Shown here: in pieces, positions 18,046 through 30,142 of the stretch | Numbering within the stretch: position 1 is the stretch's first letter | Layout of the letters: each line of letters opens with the position of its first letter | Assembly: GCA_027492545.1 (NCBI GenBank) | Contig: JAPUEL010000058.1 | Location: 1 to 56,501, forward strand | DNA: 56,501 nt | Source of the DNA: Propionibacteriaceae bacterium | GTDB lineage: Bacteria; Actinomycetota; Actinomycetes; Propionibacteriales; Propionibacteriaceae | Direction of reading: 5' to 3' | Notes under the pieces: model-generated | The model's input: only the letters and a program-made list of their open reading frames with translations | Databases searched by the model: none | What the model was told of the DNA's origin: nothing | Translations under genes and position numbers: made by a program

Positions 18046-19038
18046 GTGAATCCGAGAACTCGCCGTTTCATCGTCACGGGCGTCCTGGTGGCACTCGTCA
18101 TCCTGGCGGTGTTCGGCGCCATCGCGCCGGCGTTCGCGGAGGACCGCACGCCTCCGGAGGGCTCCACGCCCGTCGTGGGGATGGCCTACGGCTCCGGCTC
18201 CTCGACGCTCTGGCTCGCCGGGCCGCAGGCGGATGACGGTGTGGTGGTCTCCGCGGAGGACGGCTCCGAGGTGGCGTTCGGGGGCGACCCCGTCTCGGTG
18301 CAGGCGCTGGCGTGGCGCGGGGACCGGCTGTGGGTGGGCGACGTCGGCGACCAGTCCGCCTCGCGGGAGTTCGTCGTCGTCTACCGGCTCGGTTCCTTCA
18401 GCGACAGCAACCTCACCTATCACGCCTACGACTTCGTCTACGAGGACGGGCCGCGCGATGCGCAGGCCATGATGATCTCCGGCCGGGGCCGGATCTACGT
18501 GGTCAGCACTGGGAACGACCCGGGCATCTACCGCGCGGAGCTGGAGCCGTCGCGGCAGGAGATGAACACGCTCACCCGCGTGGCGGACGCCCCTGAGGGC
18601 GTCACCGACGGCGTGTTCCTGTCCGACGGCACCACGATGGCGCTGCGCAGCGCCGTGGGCATCGAGTACATCGACGCGCTCACGTGGGAGCCGTTGGCCA
18701 CCGACACCATCGTCGGCGCGCCGGAGGGCGAGTCGCTCGCGGTCGGGCCCAACGATCAGATCCTCGTGGGGGGAAACCCGTTGATCCGCGAGGTGGGGGT
18801 GCCGTCGTCGGACGTCACCACCACCGTGGCTCCGACGGTGGATCCCTCGCCCTCCTCCTCGCCCGATCCGTCGGGGTCCGCGGAGCCCTCGCCTGATCCG
18901 TCCGCCTCGCCGAGCGCCGCGCCCGAGGACCCGGCATCGGGCGATGCCCCCGCACGCACCGGCACGACGATCGCGCTGCTCCTGGCCGGCGTCGTCGCCC
19001 TGATCGCCGGAGCCGTCACGTTCCTCGTGCGCACCTGA
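18046..19038 (+). CDS. Secreted, membrane-anchored protein with Pro/Ser-rich stalk
   Basis: This 330-residue protein has an N-terminal hydrophobic signal or anchor (VTGVLVALVILAVFGAIAPAFA) ending in an AFA-ED cleavage-like site. A globular domain of about 230 residues built of repeating short beta-strand phrases (LWVGDVGDQ, IYVVSTGNDPGIY, QILVGGNPLI) suggests a beta-propeller. An acidic Pro/Ser stalk (about 265-305) precedes a final C-terminal transmembrane helix. It is likely extracytoplasmic. I do not recognise the family, and no catalytic motif is evident. The GTG start is chosen from the TAGCAT box seven bases upstream and the start of the signal sequence; the longer open frame upstream is antisense to the neighbouring gene. 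Confidence 0.75.
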   Translation: MNPRTRRFIVTGVLVALVILAVFGAIAPAFAEDRTPPEGSTPVVGMAYGSGSSTLWLAGPQADDGVVVSAEDGSEVAFGGDPVSVQALAWRGDRLWVGDVGDQSASREFVVVYRLGSFSDSNLTYHAYDFVYEDGPRDAQAMMISGRGRIYVVSTGNDPGIYRAELEPSRQEMNTLTRVADAPEGVTDGVFLSDGTTMALRSAVGIEYIDALTWEPLATDTIVGAPEGESLAVGPNDQILVGGNPLIREVGVPSSDVTTTVAPTVDPSPSSSPDPSGSAEPSPDPSASPSAAPEDPASGDAPARTGTTIALLLAGVVALIAGAVTFLVRT

Positions 19039-19095
19039 GCAGCCGGGGTGCTCGACAGGTGACCCGTCGGGCGTGGCGGTGCTTGGATGATGGGC

Positions 19096-20232
19096 ATGGC
19101 CACCGAACAGCTCGTCGTCGCCCACGCCGTCACGCCTGAGGGGGTGATCGACGACGCCACCATCCTCATCGAGGACGGGCGGATCGTCTCGGTCCTGCCC
19201 GGCGGGGGAGGGGGCCGGCTTTGGGCCGTGCCCGGCTTCGTCGACACCCACTGCCACGGGGCGGTCGGCGTCAGCTTCGGCGACCCCGACCCGGCACGCA
19301 ACATCGCGGCCATCGAGCACCACCGCCGCCACGGCACCACCACCATCTTCGCCAGCACCGTCACCGAACCCCTCGAGAAGCTCGAGGCGCAGCTGGCCGT
19401 CCTGCGCTCGCTGCACGAGGAGGGCCACCTCGACGGCGTCCACCTGGAGGGCCCGTTCCTGGCCCCCGAGCGGAAGGGCGCCCACGACGAGGCGCTGCTC
19501 CGCGACCCCGATCCCGCATCGGTCGAGCGCCTCATCGCCGCGGGGGGCCCGGCGCTGAGGATGATCACCCTTGCCGTCGAGCGCGCGCACGCGGAGGCCG
19601 CGACCCGGCGCTTCGTCGAGGCGGGAGTCGCCGTCGCGTTCGGGCACTCGGACGCCGACGACGTCACTACGGCCGAGTCCATCGAGTGGGGCGCCACCGT
19701 GGCCACCCACCTCTTCTCGGCGATGCGCTCCATCCATCACCGCGAGCCCGGGCCGGTGCCCGTGCTGCTGGCCGACGAGCGGGTGATGGTGGAGCTGATC
19801 TGCGACGGCGTCCACCACAGGCCCGTCATCGCCGCGATGAGCATCGACGCCGCGACCCCCCGTCGCGTCGCGCTGGTCACCGACGCGATGTCGGCCACCG
19901 GCAACGGGGACGGGCGCTACATCCTCGGAGAGCTCGAGGTGGAGGTGGCCGACGGCACGGCCCGCCTCGTCACCGCCGACGGGTCGCCCGGCGCGATCGC
20001 GGGCTCGACATTGACCATGGACAAGGCCTTCGAGTTCGTGGTGCAGCAGGTGGGGGTGAGCATCCCGGACGCGGCACTCATGGCCGCGACAACCCCCGCC
20101 GCCTGGCACCGCCTCGACGACGTGGGCCGGCTCGCGCCCGGCTGCCGGGCGGACGTGTGCCTCGTCGACGACGACGGCCGGCTCCACGGCGTGATGCGTC
20201 GCGGCCAGTGGGTGGTCCAGCCTCGGCCCTGA
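19096..20232 (+). CDS. nagA: N-acetylglucosamine-6-phosphate deacetylase
   Basis: This 378-residue amidohydrolase removes acetate from GlcNAc-6-phosphate, supplying NagB. It has the amidohydrolase metal motif DTHCHGA near residue 51, the metal-binding Glu in HLEGPFL near 119, GHSDAD near 186, THLFSAM near 204 and the catalytic Asp in LVTDAMSA near 264. Three in-frame ATGs occur at 19087, 19090 and 19096. The last is preferred because it gives the family-like start and lies seven bases after TTGGAT (weak -10), but the others cannot be excluded. It is transcribed in the same direction as the neighbouring genes but with its own promoter-like sequence. Confidence 0.94.
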   Translation: MATEQLVVAHAVTPEGVIDDATILIEDGRIVSVLPGGGGGRLWAVPGFVDTHCHGAVGVSFGDPDPARNIAAIEHHRRHGTTTIFASTVTEPLEKLEAQLAVLRSLHEEGHLDGVHLEGPFLAPERKGAHDEALLRDPDPASVERLIAAGGPALRMITLAVERAHAEAATRRFVEAGVAVAFGHSDADDVTTAESIEWGATVATHLFSAMRSIHHREPGPVPVLLADERVMVELICDGVHHRPVIAAMSIDAATPRRVALVTDAMSATGNGDGRYILGELEVEVADGTARLVTADGSPGAIAGSTLTMDKAFEFVVQQVGVSIPDAALMAATTPAAWHRLDDVGRLAPGCRADVCLVDDDGRLHGVMRRGQWVVQPRP

Positions 20233-20281
20233 TGGGCGCATCGCCGCGACACTAGGATGGCGGATGAAGGGGGTAGTTGGT

Positions 20282-20971
20282 ATGAGCGACCTGATCGACA
20301 CCACGGAGATGTACCTCCGCACCGTCTACGAGCTGCTGGAGGAGGGGGTCCAACCCCTCCGGGCGCGGATCGCTGAGCGCCTGCATCAGTCCGGCCCCAC
20401 CGTGTCGCAGACCGTCGCCCGGATGGAGCGCGACGGGCTCCTCCACGTGGACACCGACCGCACCATCCGCCTCACCCGCACCGGCGCCACGCTCGCCCGC
20501 GACGTGATGCGCAAGCACCGGCTCGCCGAGTGCCTGCTCACCGAGGTGATCGGGCTGGAATGGGAGAAGGTGCACGACGAGGCGTGCAGGTGGGAGCACG
20601 TCATCTCCGTGGACGTCGAGAAGCGGCTCGTCGCCATCCTGGACTCGCCCACCCGATCGCCCTACGGCAACCCCATCCCCGGCCTCAAGGAACTCGGCGT
20701 GGACGTCGAGCACACGCCCTTCCGGGATCGCGCGGATCCGCTGGCGGACCTGGTCACGGACGTCCCGCAACGCTTCGTCCTGCAGCGGATGAGCGAGAAC
20801 CTGCAGGCGGACCCGGCCATGCTGCCGCTGCTGGCGGCGGCGGGCCTGCGTCCCGGAGTGCGCTTCGAGGCTCATCGCGACGTGGACGTGGTCCGCGTCA
20901 CCGTCGACGGCGCGTCGTCGGAGGTGGGACTGTTCGCCTCCGAGCTGTTGTTCGTGAGCCGTGATGAGTGA
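20282..20971 (+). CDS. ideR: DtxR/IdeR-type metal-dependent transcriptional regulator
   Basis: This 229-residue regulator has an N-terminal winged helix ([18 protein letters not shown]), a dimerisation and metal-binding domain and a C-terminal SH3-like domain. All metal ligands fall at exactly the DtxR positions when the protein starts at 20282: M10, H79, E83, H98, C102, E105 and H106 (segment [10 protein letters not shown]). This indicates an Fe2+-responsive repressor of iron uptake rather than an MntR. An upstream ATG at 20264 would add six residues and shift that numbering. GAAGGGG at 20266-20272 is the ribosome-binding site and TAGGAT (20253-20258) the likely -10. The 3' end overlaps the methyltransferase gene. 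Confidence 0.93.
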   Translation: MSDLIDTTEMYLRTVYELLEEGVQPLRARIAERLHQSGPTVSQTVARMERDGLLHVDTDRTIRLTRTGATLARDVMRKHRLAECLLTEVIGLEWEKVHDEACRWEHVISVDVEKRLVAILDSPTRSPYGNPIPGLKELGVDVEHTPFRDRADPLADLVTDVPQRFVLQRMSENLQADPAMLPLLAAAGLRPGVRFEAHRDVDVVRVTVDGASSEVGLFASELLFVSRDE

Positions 20972-21719
20972 GAACCACGAGGCGCTGAAGTGGTTCGGTA
21001 GCCGCGGTCCCGGTGCCGTGGAGGACGTGTTGAGCCGCGCCTTCGGAGGCGACCGCACCCCGTACGAGTGGCTGGCCCGCTCCGTGTCGGCGTCGGCGAC
21101 GACGGTGCTGGACCTGGCGTGCGGCGCAGGCGCCATGATCGACAGGCTTGCCCGGCCCGGGCGCACGGTGATCGGGCTGGACCGCTCGGAGGCCGAGCTG
21201 GTGGAGGCGCAGCACAGGCAGCGCGGGCCGCTGGTCCTGGGTCACGCCTCGTACCTGCCGTTCGCCGACGGCAGCTTCGACGCAGTTGTCTCGTCGCTGG
21301 GCATCGCCGTCGTGGCGGACCGGCCCCGGCTACTGTCCGAGGTGTCGCGGGTGCTCCGGCCGGGTGGCGTGTTCGCGGCGCTCACCCCGTCGCTGCGCCC
21401 CGCCAACACCACGGATCTGCGCCTCATCACCCGCCTGGCCCATCTGCTGAGGGTGTCGCCGCTCCTGCCGGGGATCACCGAGTTCCGGGCCCGCGACGCG
21501 TTCCTGGCAGCCGGCCTGACCAAGGCGGAGGACCGGCGGGCCAAGTACTACGTGCTGGTCTCGGACCGCGACGACGCGGAGCGGCTGCTGGCCGGGCTCC
21601 GGGGGGCGACGGACCGGGCGCGCACGATGGCCGCCGTCGACTTCCTGGCAGCGCGCGCCGCCGAGTCTGGCCCGGTCAAGGTCCCGCTGCCGATGCGCCG
21701 CCTCATCGCCATCAAGTAG
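20964..21719 (+). CDS. Class I SAM-dependent methyltransferase
   Basis: This 251-residue methyltransferase of the UbiE/Methyltransf_11 type has motif [11 protein letters not shown] near residue 51, an acidic residue after strand 2 ([11 protein letters not shown]), a post-II motif [13 protein letters not shown] and motif [15 protein letters not shown]. The substrate is unknown. The ATG at 20964 overlaps the end of the regulator gene by eight bases, with a GTG three bases earlier as an alternative. Cotranscription with the iron regulator is likely, but a functional link is only suggested by position. Confidence 0.88.
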   Translation: MSENHEALKWFGSRGPGAVEDVLSRAFGGDRTPYEWLARSVSASATTVLDLACGAGAMIDRLARPGRTVIGLDRSEAELVEAQHRQRGPLVLGHASYLPFADGSFDAVVSSLGIAVVADRPRLLSEVSRVLRPGGVFAALTPSLRPANTTDLRLITRLAHLLRVSPLLPGITEFRARDAFLAAGLTKAEDRRAKYYVLVSDRDDAERLLAGLRGATDRARTMAAVDFLAARAAESGPVKVPLPMRRLIAIK

Positions 21720-21747
21720 CCCGCGGACGTCCGTCGGCTACCCTGGG

Positions 21748-21787
21748 ATACCCCACGGGGTGTCGCGGGAATACCCCAGAGGGGTCG
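21748..21787 (+). promoter_or_regulatory. Two CsoR/CstR-like operator palindromes
   Basis: The sequences ATACCCCACGGGGTGT (21748-21763) and ATACCCCAGAGGGGTCG (21771-21787) each consist of the ATACCCC half-site facing GGGGT. Their starts are 23 bp apart, about two helical turns. CsoR-family repressors (copper-sensing CsoR and persulfide-sensing CstR) bind this type of G-tract palindrome. A TACCCT box (21739-21744) just before them may be the -10, in which case the operators cover the transcription start of trxA. Confidence 0.6.
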
Positions 21788-21835
21788 CGTGTTGTACCTC
21801 GCGACGATCGACACAAGGAAGAGAGGGGATCGCCC

Positions 21836-22195
21836 ATGGCGACCACAACCCTGACCACGGAGAACTTCAACGCCACCGTCAACGACAACGAGGTGGTCCT
21901 CGTCGACTTCTGGGCCGACTGGTGTGGCCCCTGCAAGCGCTTCGCGCCGATCTACGAGGACGCCTCCACCCGTCACGAGGACGTGGTGTTCGGCAAGCTC
22001 GACACCGAGGACGCGCGTGACGTGGCGGCCGCGTGGGAGATCCAGTCGATCCCCACCATCATGGCGTTCCGCCGCGGCAACCTGGTGTTCCGCCAGGCCG
22101 GCCTGCTCAACGGCAAGCAGGTGGACTCGCTCATCGAGCAGGTGAAGGCCCTCGACATCGAGGAACTCGTCAAGGAGGCTCAGGCCAAGCAGTGA
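21836..22195 (+). CDS. trxA: Thioredoxin
   Basis: This 119-residue cytosolic thioredoxin fold protein has the active site WCGPC (29-33), preceded by VDFWAD, and the cis-Pro in SIPTIMAF. It reduces disulfides in target proteins using reductant from thioredoxin reductase, which is not in this window. A short charged C-terminal extension (KALDIEELVKEAQAKQ) makes it about ten residues longer than the shortest thioredoxins. Start ATG 21836 has AGAGGGG about eight bases upstream. Two CsoR/CstR-like operators precede it, suggesting induction by sulfide/persulfide or copper stress rather than constitutive expression. A strong terminator follows, so the gene is monocistronic. Confidence 0.95.
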   Translation: MATTTLTTENFNATVNDNEVVLVDFWADWCGPCKRFAPIYEDASTRHEDVVFGKLDTEDARDVAAAWEIQSIPTIMAFRRGNLVFRQAGLLNGKQVDSLIEQVKALDIEELVKEAQAKQ

Positions 22196-22218
22196 GCTGA
22201 TCGATGAGCTGACGACAG

Positions 22219-22246
22219 AAGGCCCGCTTGCACGAGCGGGCCTTTT
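22219..22246 (+). terminator. Rho-independent terminator of trxA
   Basis: A 10-bp stem, AAGGCCCGCT (22219-22228) with AGCGGGCCTT (22235-22244), has a six-base loop and continues into a TTTT tract. Confidence 0.9.
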
Positions 22247-22320
22247 GTCTGCCCCCGGGCAGTTCCGGCATACCCCGCCCCCCCTACGATGCTTGGTAGT
22301 AGCTACGAGAAGGGGCAACG

Positions 22321-23954
22321 ATGGCCGCCGAGCGCAGGGACATGACCGTCCAGCCGGACCTGAGTCACACCGCGGGCCGTGTGGCCCCGGTCAGATCCCG
22401 CAAGCCGATCTACCTGGACATGCTGCCGCCGTGCAACGCGGGCTGTCCCGCGGGGGAGAACATCCAGGAGTGGCTGCGCCTGATCAAGGCAGGCGAGGCG
22501 GAGGCCGCGTGGCGCCAGCTCGTCTCGGACAACCCTTTCCCGGCCATCCACGGCCGGGTCTGCTACCACCCGTGTGAGACCGACTGCAACCGAAAGGACC
22601 TCGACGAGGCGGTCTCGATCCACTCCGTCGAGCGCTACCTGGGAGACCTGGCGATCGAGAAGGGCTGGCAGGTCCCGCAGCCCCGCCGTCGGTCCGGGAG
22701 GCGTGTCATGGTGGTGGGCTCCGGCCCGGCCGGCCTGTCCGCGGCCTACCATCTCACCCGCCTCGGCCACGAGGTGGAGATCTTCGACGCCGGTGACCTG
22801 CCCGGCGGCATGATGCGCTACGGCATCCCCGAGTACCGGCTGCCGCGAGACGTGCTGGACGCTGAGCTCCAGCGCCTCGTGACCATGGGCGTGGTGTTCC
22901 GGCAGAACGCCCCCATCAAGGACCTGCTCGCCACGCAGCGCGAGGGGGCGTTCGACGCGGTGTTCGTGGCCGTCGGCGCCCACATCTCCAAGCGAGTCGA
23001 CATCCCGGCGGCAGACGCCACCCGTGTGCTGGACGCCGTCAGCTTCCTGCGCGACGTCGCCTCCGGCGAGCGCCCCATCATCGGGCGCAAGGTGGCGATC
23101 TACGGCGGCGGCAACACCGCGATGGACGCCGCCCGGGTCGCGCGCCGGCTCGGCGCCGAGGAGTCCGTCATCGTCTACCGCCGGACGCTGGCCGAGATGC
23201 CGGCGCACGCCGAGGAGCTGGAGGGCGCCCAGGCCGAGGGGGTCCAGATGAACTGGCTGCGGACCATCACCTCCGTGGACGAGGAGGACCTGACCGTCGA
23301 GGTCATGGAGCTCGACGAGCACGGCAAGGCCCGCGGCACCGGCCGCTTCGAGAAGCTCGAGGCCGACACCGTCATCCTGGCGCTGGGCCAGCGCGCCGAC
23401 ACCCACTTCCTGCGCGCCATCCCCGGCATGAGTTTCAACGACGACGTGGTGGAGGTGGACCCGCACAGCCTGATGACCGCGGTGCCGGGCATCTTCGCGG
23501 GCGGCGACGCCGTGCCGTCGGACCGCACGGTCACCATCGGCGTCGGCCACGGGAAGAAGGCGGCCCGGCGGATCGACGCGTGGCTGAACCGGGAGGAGTG
23601 GGTGCCGGTCGAGAAGCACCCCGTCGTGACGCTGCCGATGATGAACCTGTGGTACTTCGGCGACCACGAGCGACGCGTCCAGGAGGAGACCGACATCGAG
23701 GAGCGGCTCGAAGGCTTCGGCGAGGTGGTAGCGGGCCTCACCGACGCGGAGGCCGCCTACGAGGCCGACCGGTGCCTGAGCTGCGGCAACTGTTTCGAAT
23801 GCGACGGCTGCCTGGGCGCCTGCCCCGAGGACGCGGTGATCAAGCTCGGCAAGGGCAACCGGTACCGCTTCGACTACGAGAAGTGCACCGGCTGCGCCAG
23901 CTGCTACGAGCAGTGCCCCGTCCACGCCATCGACATGATCCAGGAGGGGACCCG

Positions 23955-23958
<4 letters not shown>
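22321..23958 (+). CDS. GltD-like FAD/NAD(P) oxidoreductase with ferredoxin domain
   Basis: This 545-residue protein combines an N-terminal Fer4_20-type Fe-S domain (CNAGCPAGENI near 38, CYHPCETDCNR near 81), a glutamate-synthase-small-subunit-like FAD/NAD(P) module (GSGPAGLSAAYHL near 137, a second Rossmann motif YGGGNTAMDAAR near 260, GIFAGGDAV near 390) and a C-terminal di-[4Fe-4S] domain (CGNCFECDGCLGACPED and CTGCASCYEQCPV). It probably shuttles electrons between NAD(P)H and ferredoxin or PFOR clusters. It is not an ordinary GltD, since no gltB is adjacent and a ferredoxin tail is present. The ATG has AGAAGGGG upstream. Its stop overlaps the nifJ start (ATGA). Confidence 0.88.
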
Positions 23959-27526
<3,568 letters not shown>

Positions 27527-27530
<4 letters not shown>

Positions 27531-28540
27531 CAGACCTCACCACCCAGTACCTGGGACTCACCCTCCGCAACCCCGTCGTCGCGTCTGCGGGCCCGCTCTC
27601 GCAGACGGTCGCGGGGGTGAGGTCGCTCGCCGACGGGGGAGTGGGCGCGGTGGTGCTGTACTCCCTGTTCGAGGAGCAGTTGCGCCGCGAGGCCGAGGCG
27701 ATGGCGGCGCTGGAGGAGATGTACGAGGACTCGCACGCGGAGGCGCTGTCCTACTTCCCCACGGTGCCGAGGGCGGCCCACGACGCCAGCCACGCGTATC
27801 TCACGCTGGTGGAGCAGGCGTCGAAGGCTGTCGACGTGCCACTCATCGCCTCGCTCAACGGGGCGTCGCTGGGCGGCTGGACGCAGACGGCACGGCGGCT
27901 GGAGGAGGCCGGGGCCGCGGCCATCGAGCTCAACATCTACTTCGTGCCCGGCGACGTGATGATGTCGGGGCACGCGGTCGAGGAGCGGCACCTGGCCATC
28001 CTCGCGGCCGTCAAGGGCGCCGTCGGCATCCCGGTGGCCGTCAAGCTGAGCCCCTTCTTTTCGTCGGTGGGCAACATGGCGGTGCGCCTGGACGCCTCGG
28101 GCGCCGACGGCCTGGTGCTGTTCAACCGCTTCCTGCAGCCCGACATCGACCTGGACCGGATGACGGTGGAGTCCGGCGTGACGCTGTCGTCGCCGGTGGA
28201 CGCCCGGCTGCCGCGGACCTGGATCTCGGTGCTGCGGGGCAAGGTGGACGCGTCGCTGGCAGCCACCACCGGCGTCGACACCTCCGAGGACGTGGTCAAG
28301 TACATCCTCGCCGGCGCCGACGTGGTGATGACCACCTCGTCGCTGATCCGTCGCGGCCCGGCGTACGCGCAGGTGCTCGTCGAGGGACTGGGGCAGTGGC
28401 TCGCAGCCAAGGGGCTGTCGCTGGCCAAGGCGCGCGGCCTGCTGGCCGTGCCCGCGGAGGCGGCGCCGGACGCCTACGAGCGGGAGGGCTACGTCTCGGC
28501 GCTGGAGAAGGCCAAGTCCACCTATGGATCGCTGCGCTGA
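27527..28540 (+). CDS. Dihydroorotate dehydrogenase-like flavoprotein
   Basis: This 337-residue FMN-binding TIM-barrel protein of the PyrD superfamily shows the opening LGLTLRNPVVASAGPLSQ, LIASLNGASLGGW near 107, VAVKLSPFF near 167 and GADVVMTTSSLIRRGP near 263. It is annotated in many genomes as a dihydroorotate dehydrogenase-like protein and is repeatedly found beside nifJ. Its place in a PFOR operon, rather than with pyrimidine genes, argues against a role in pyrimidine synthesis. The first gene of the operon is GltD-like, so the pair resembles PreT/PreA (dihydropyrimidine dehydrogenase) split by nifJ. The real substrate is unknown. The start overlaps the nifJ stop. Confidence 0.88.
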
Positions 28541-28557
28541 CGCCCCTCACCACTGCC

Positions 28558-28563
28558 TACGAT
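28558..28563 (+). promoter_or_regulatory. -10 box, leaderless promoter of the Ca2+/Na+ antiporter
   Basis: TACGAT lies six bases before GTG 28570, with no Shine-Dalgarno sequence. Confidence 0.5.
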
Positions 28564-28569
28564 GGGCGC

Positions 28570-29673
28570 GTGCTGACAGACGTCCTCCTCATCCTCGGCG
28601 GCCTCGTGCTGCTCGTCCTCGGCGGCGAACTCATGGTCAGGGGAGCGGGGTCCCTCGCGCGCAGGCTGGGGATGTCGCCGCTGGTGGTGGGGTTGACGGT
28701 GGTGTCGGTGGCCACGTCGGCGCCGGAGCTGGCGGTCACCGTCGATTCCGTGCTGACGGGCGCCCCCGAGCTCGCGGTGGGCAACGTGATCGGCAGCAAC
28801 ACCGCCAACGTGCTGCTGATCCTCGGCGCCGGTGCCCTCATGGCGGCGCTGAGCGTACAGCGCCAGCTGTTGCGCTTCGACCTGCCCGCGATGATCGTTC
28901 TGTCCGTCGCCCTGCTGCTGCTCAGCCTCGACGGGTCCCTCAGCCTGCTCGACGGCGTCATCCTGCTGGCGGCGTTCGTCGGGATCATGGTGACCACCGT
29001 GTTGCTCGGCAGGCGGGCCGTACGGGAGGCAGCCGTCGACGGCGACGGCGACGCGGACGGGGAGGACGCGCCTGCTCCGGTGTGGGTGTCGGTGGCGTTC
29101 GTGGCGGTGGGTGTCGCGGCGCTGGTCCTCGGGGCTCGGCTGCTCGTCAGCGGCGCGGTGTCGATCGCCTCGGGGCTCGGCGTCTCGGAACTGATCATCG
29201 GCCTGACCATCGTGGCACTCGGGACGTCGCTGCCCGAGCTGGCTGCCACCGTCGCGGCCGTGCGACGCGGCGAGGTGGACATCGCGGTGGGCAATGTGGT
29301 GGGCAGCAACGTGGCCAACATCGGGCTCGTCCTCGGCCTGCCGGCCGTGATGTCGCCCGCCGGGCTGCCGGTGCCGCCGTCGTCGGTGGCCCTCGACCTG
29401 CCGCTGATGATCGCCGCGGCGCTGGCACTGGGCACCGTCGCGTTCACCGGACACACCGTGGAACGCCTGGAGGGCGGGGTGTTCGTCGCGCTGTACGTGG
29501 CCTACCTGGCCTACATGGTGCTCGCCTCGTCCCAGCACGACGCGCTGCGCGGCTTCTCGCTGGTGATGGTGGCCTTCGTGCTGCCGCTGCTGATCGTGGT
29601 GGGGGCCGTCACGGTGTGGCAGGAGGTCCAGCTCCGGCGCGGTGCGCAAGGGCGGTTGGAGCGGGTCGGCTGA
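28570..29673 (+). CDS. Calcium/sodium (CaCA family) antiporter
   Basis: This 367-residue membrane protein has about ten helices arranged as two inverted halves. Each half carries the CaCA alpha-repeat: GNVIGSNTANVLLILG near residue 74 and GNVVGSNVANIGLVLG near 240, preceded by TSAPELAVT and TSLPELAAT. These Glu, Ser and Asn residues bind the cations. It resembles the YrbG-type exporters that exchange Ca2+ for Na+ or H+. A short acidic cytoplasmic loop lies between the halves (GDGDADGED, about 158-166). GTG 28570 is preferred because of the upstream TACGAT and the hydrophobic start. A six-bp dyad straddles the stop codon but lacks a T-tract. Confidence 0.92.
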   Translation: MLTDVLLILGGLVLLVLGGELMVRGAGSLARRLGMSPLVVGLTVVSVATSAPELAVTVDSVLTGAPELAVGNVIGSNTANVLLILGAGALMAALSVQRQLLRFDLPAMIVLSVALLLLSLDGSLSLLDGVILLAAFVGIMVTTVLLGRRAVREAAVDGDGDADGEDAPAPVWVSVAFVAVGVAALVLGARLLVSGAVSIASGLGVSELIIGLTIVALGTSLPELAATVAAVRRGEVDIAVGNVVGSNVANIGLVLGLPAVMSPAGLPVPPSSVALDLPLMIAAALALGTVAFTGHTVERLEGGVFVALYVAYLAYMVLASSQHDALRGFSLVMVAFVLPLLIVVGAVTVWQEVQLRRGAQGRLERVG

Positions 29674-29681
29674 GCCGACAG

Positions 29682-29757
29682 TGGCGGCCCCGGGGTGATT
29701 CGAACACCCGGCACAAGGTTTAGGAAACCTCTGCTCTATCCCCTGAGCTACGGGGCC
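29682..29757 (-). tRNA. tRNA-Arg (anticodon CCT)
   Basis: A complete cloverleaf of 76 nt is read on the minus strand: acceptor GGCCCCG/CGGGGCC, D-arm GCTCAGGGGATAGAGC, anticodon loop TTCCTAA (anticodon CCT, decodes AGG), T-arm CGGGTGTTCGAATCACCC, discriminator G. The 3' CCA is encoded. Confidence 0.95.
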
Positions 29758-29844
29758 AACGGCCCCCAACCGCAGGGCCACGCACAGGATACCGGGCCGC
29801 AGCCGATGCTGCAGACCGCGCCTCCCGCCGTCCGCCGCAAGTGG

Positions 29845-29989
29845 GTTGAGCACGACTTCGGAGTCGCGGGACATGGAACGATCAAATCCGCGGTTCCGGC
29901 GGTTGACTCCGACGTCCGGCTCAAACGTGGCTCCTGAGAGCCGTGTCCGGCTCAACGTGACCTCCCGAGAGCCGTGTCCGGCTCAACCT
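29845..29989 (+). repeat. Structured dispersed repeat element, copy B
   Basis: This 145-bp element is collinear without gaps with 615-759. It contains GTTGAGCACGACTTCGGA at its 5' end, an 8-bp perfect stem TCGGAGTC/GACTCCGA (29858-29865 with 29905-29912), an apical hairpin, and two full 31-bp units (29916-29946, 29947-29977) plus a partial third, each starting CCGGCTCAA. It lies between the tRNA-Arg gene and the narK promoter. The remainder of the 469-bp stretch 29674-30142 holds the tRNA and the narK regulatory region; no gene is seen. Confidence 0.8.
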
Positions 29990-30032
29990 CCCCCGTCCCT
30001 CACACGGACTGGAAGGCGCGCGTGAGGAAGAA

Positions 30033-30086
30033 GTGACAGTTCCGTTACTCCGCGGGTGACCTGTCGCAACACCCGGAACTTAGGTT
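30033..30086 (+). promoter_or_regulatory. narK promoter with GlnR-like box
   Basis: GTGAC-N6-GTTAC (30033-30048) fits the actinobacterial GlnR half-site pair gTnAC-N6-GaAAC in both orientations. It is centred 43 bp upstream of the centre of a -10-like TAGGTT (30081-30086). The nirB promoter has the same arrangement. Binding is inferred from the pattern and from the nitrate genes controlled. Confidence 0.5.
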
Positions 30087-30142
30087 CGTACCCGAGCAGC
30101 GTCGCTCACGGACATGTACACCCAAGACCCGAAGGAGCGACC

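Noticed and set aside
18010..20322. Upstream extension of the minus-strand gene that ends at 17389
   Set aside because: The frame is open but runs antisense to the anchored protein and nagA. A promoter box and ATG at 18009 define the real start.
29665..29679. GTCGGC-TGA-GCCGAC hairpin over the stop codon of the Ca2+/Na+ antiporter
   Set aside because: The six-bp stem has no following T-tract; too weak to call a terminator.
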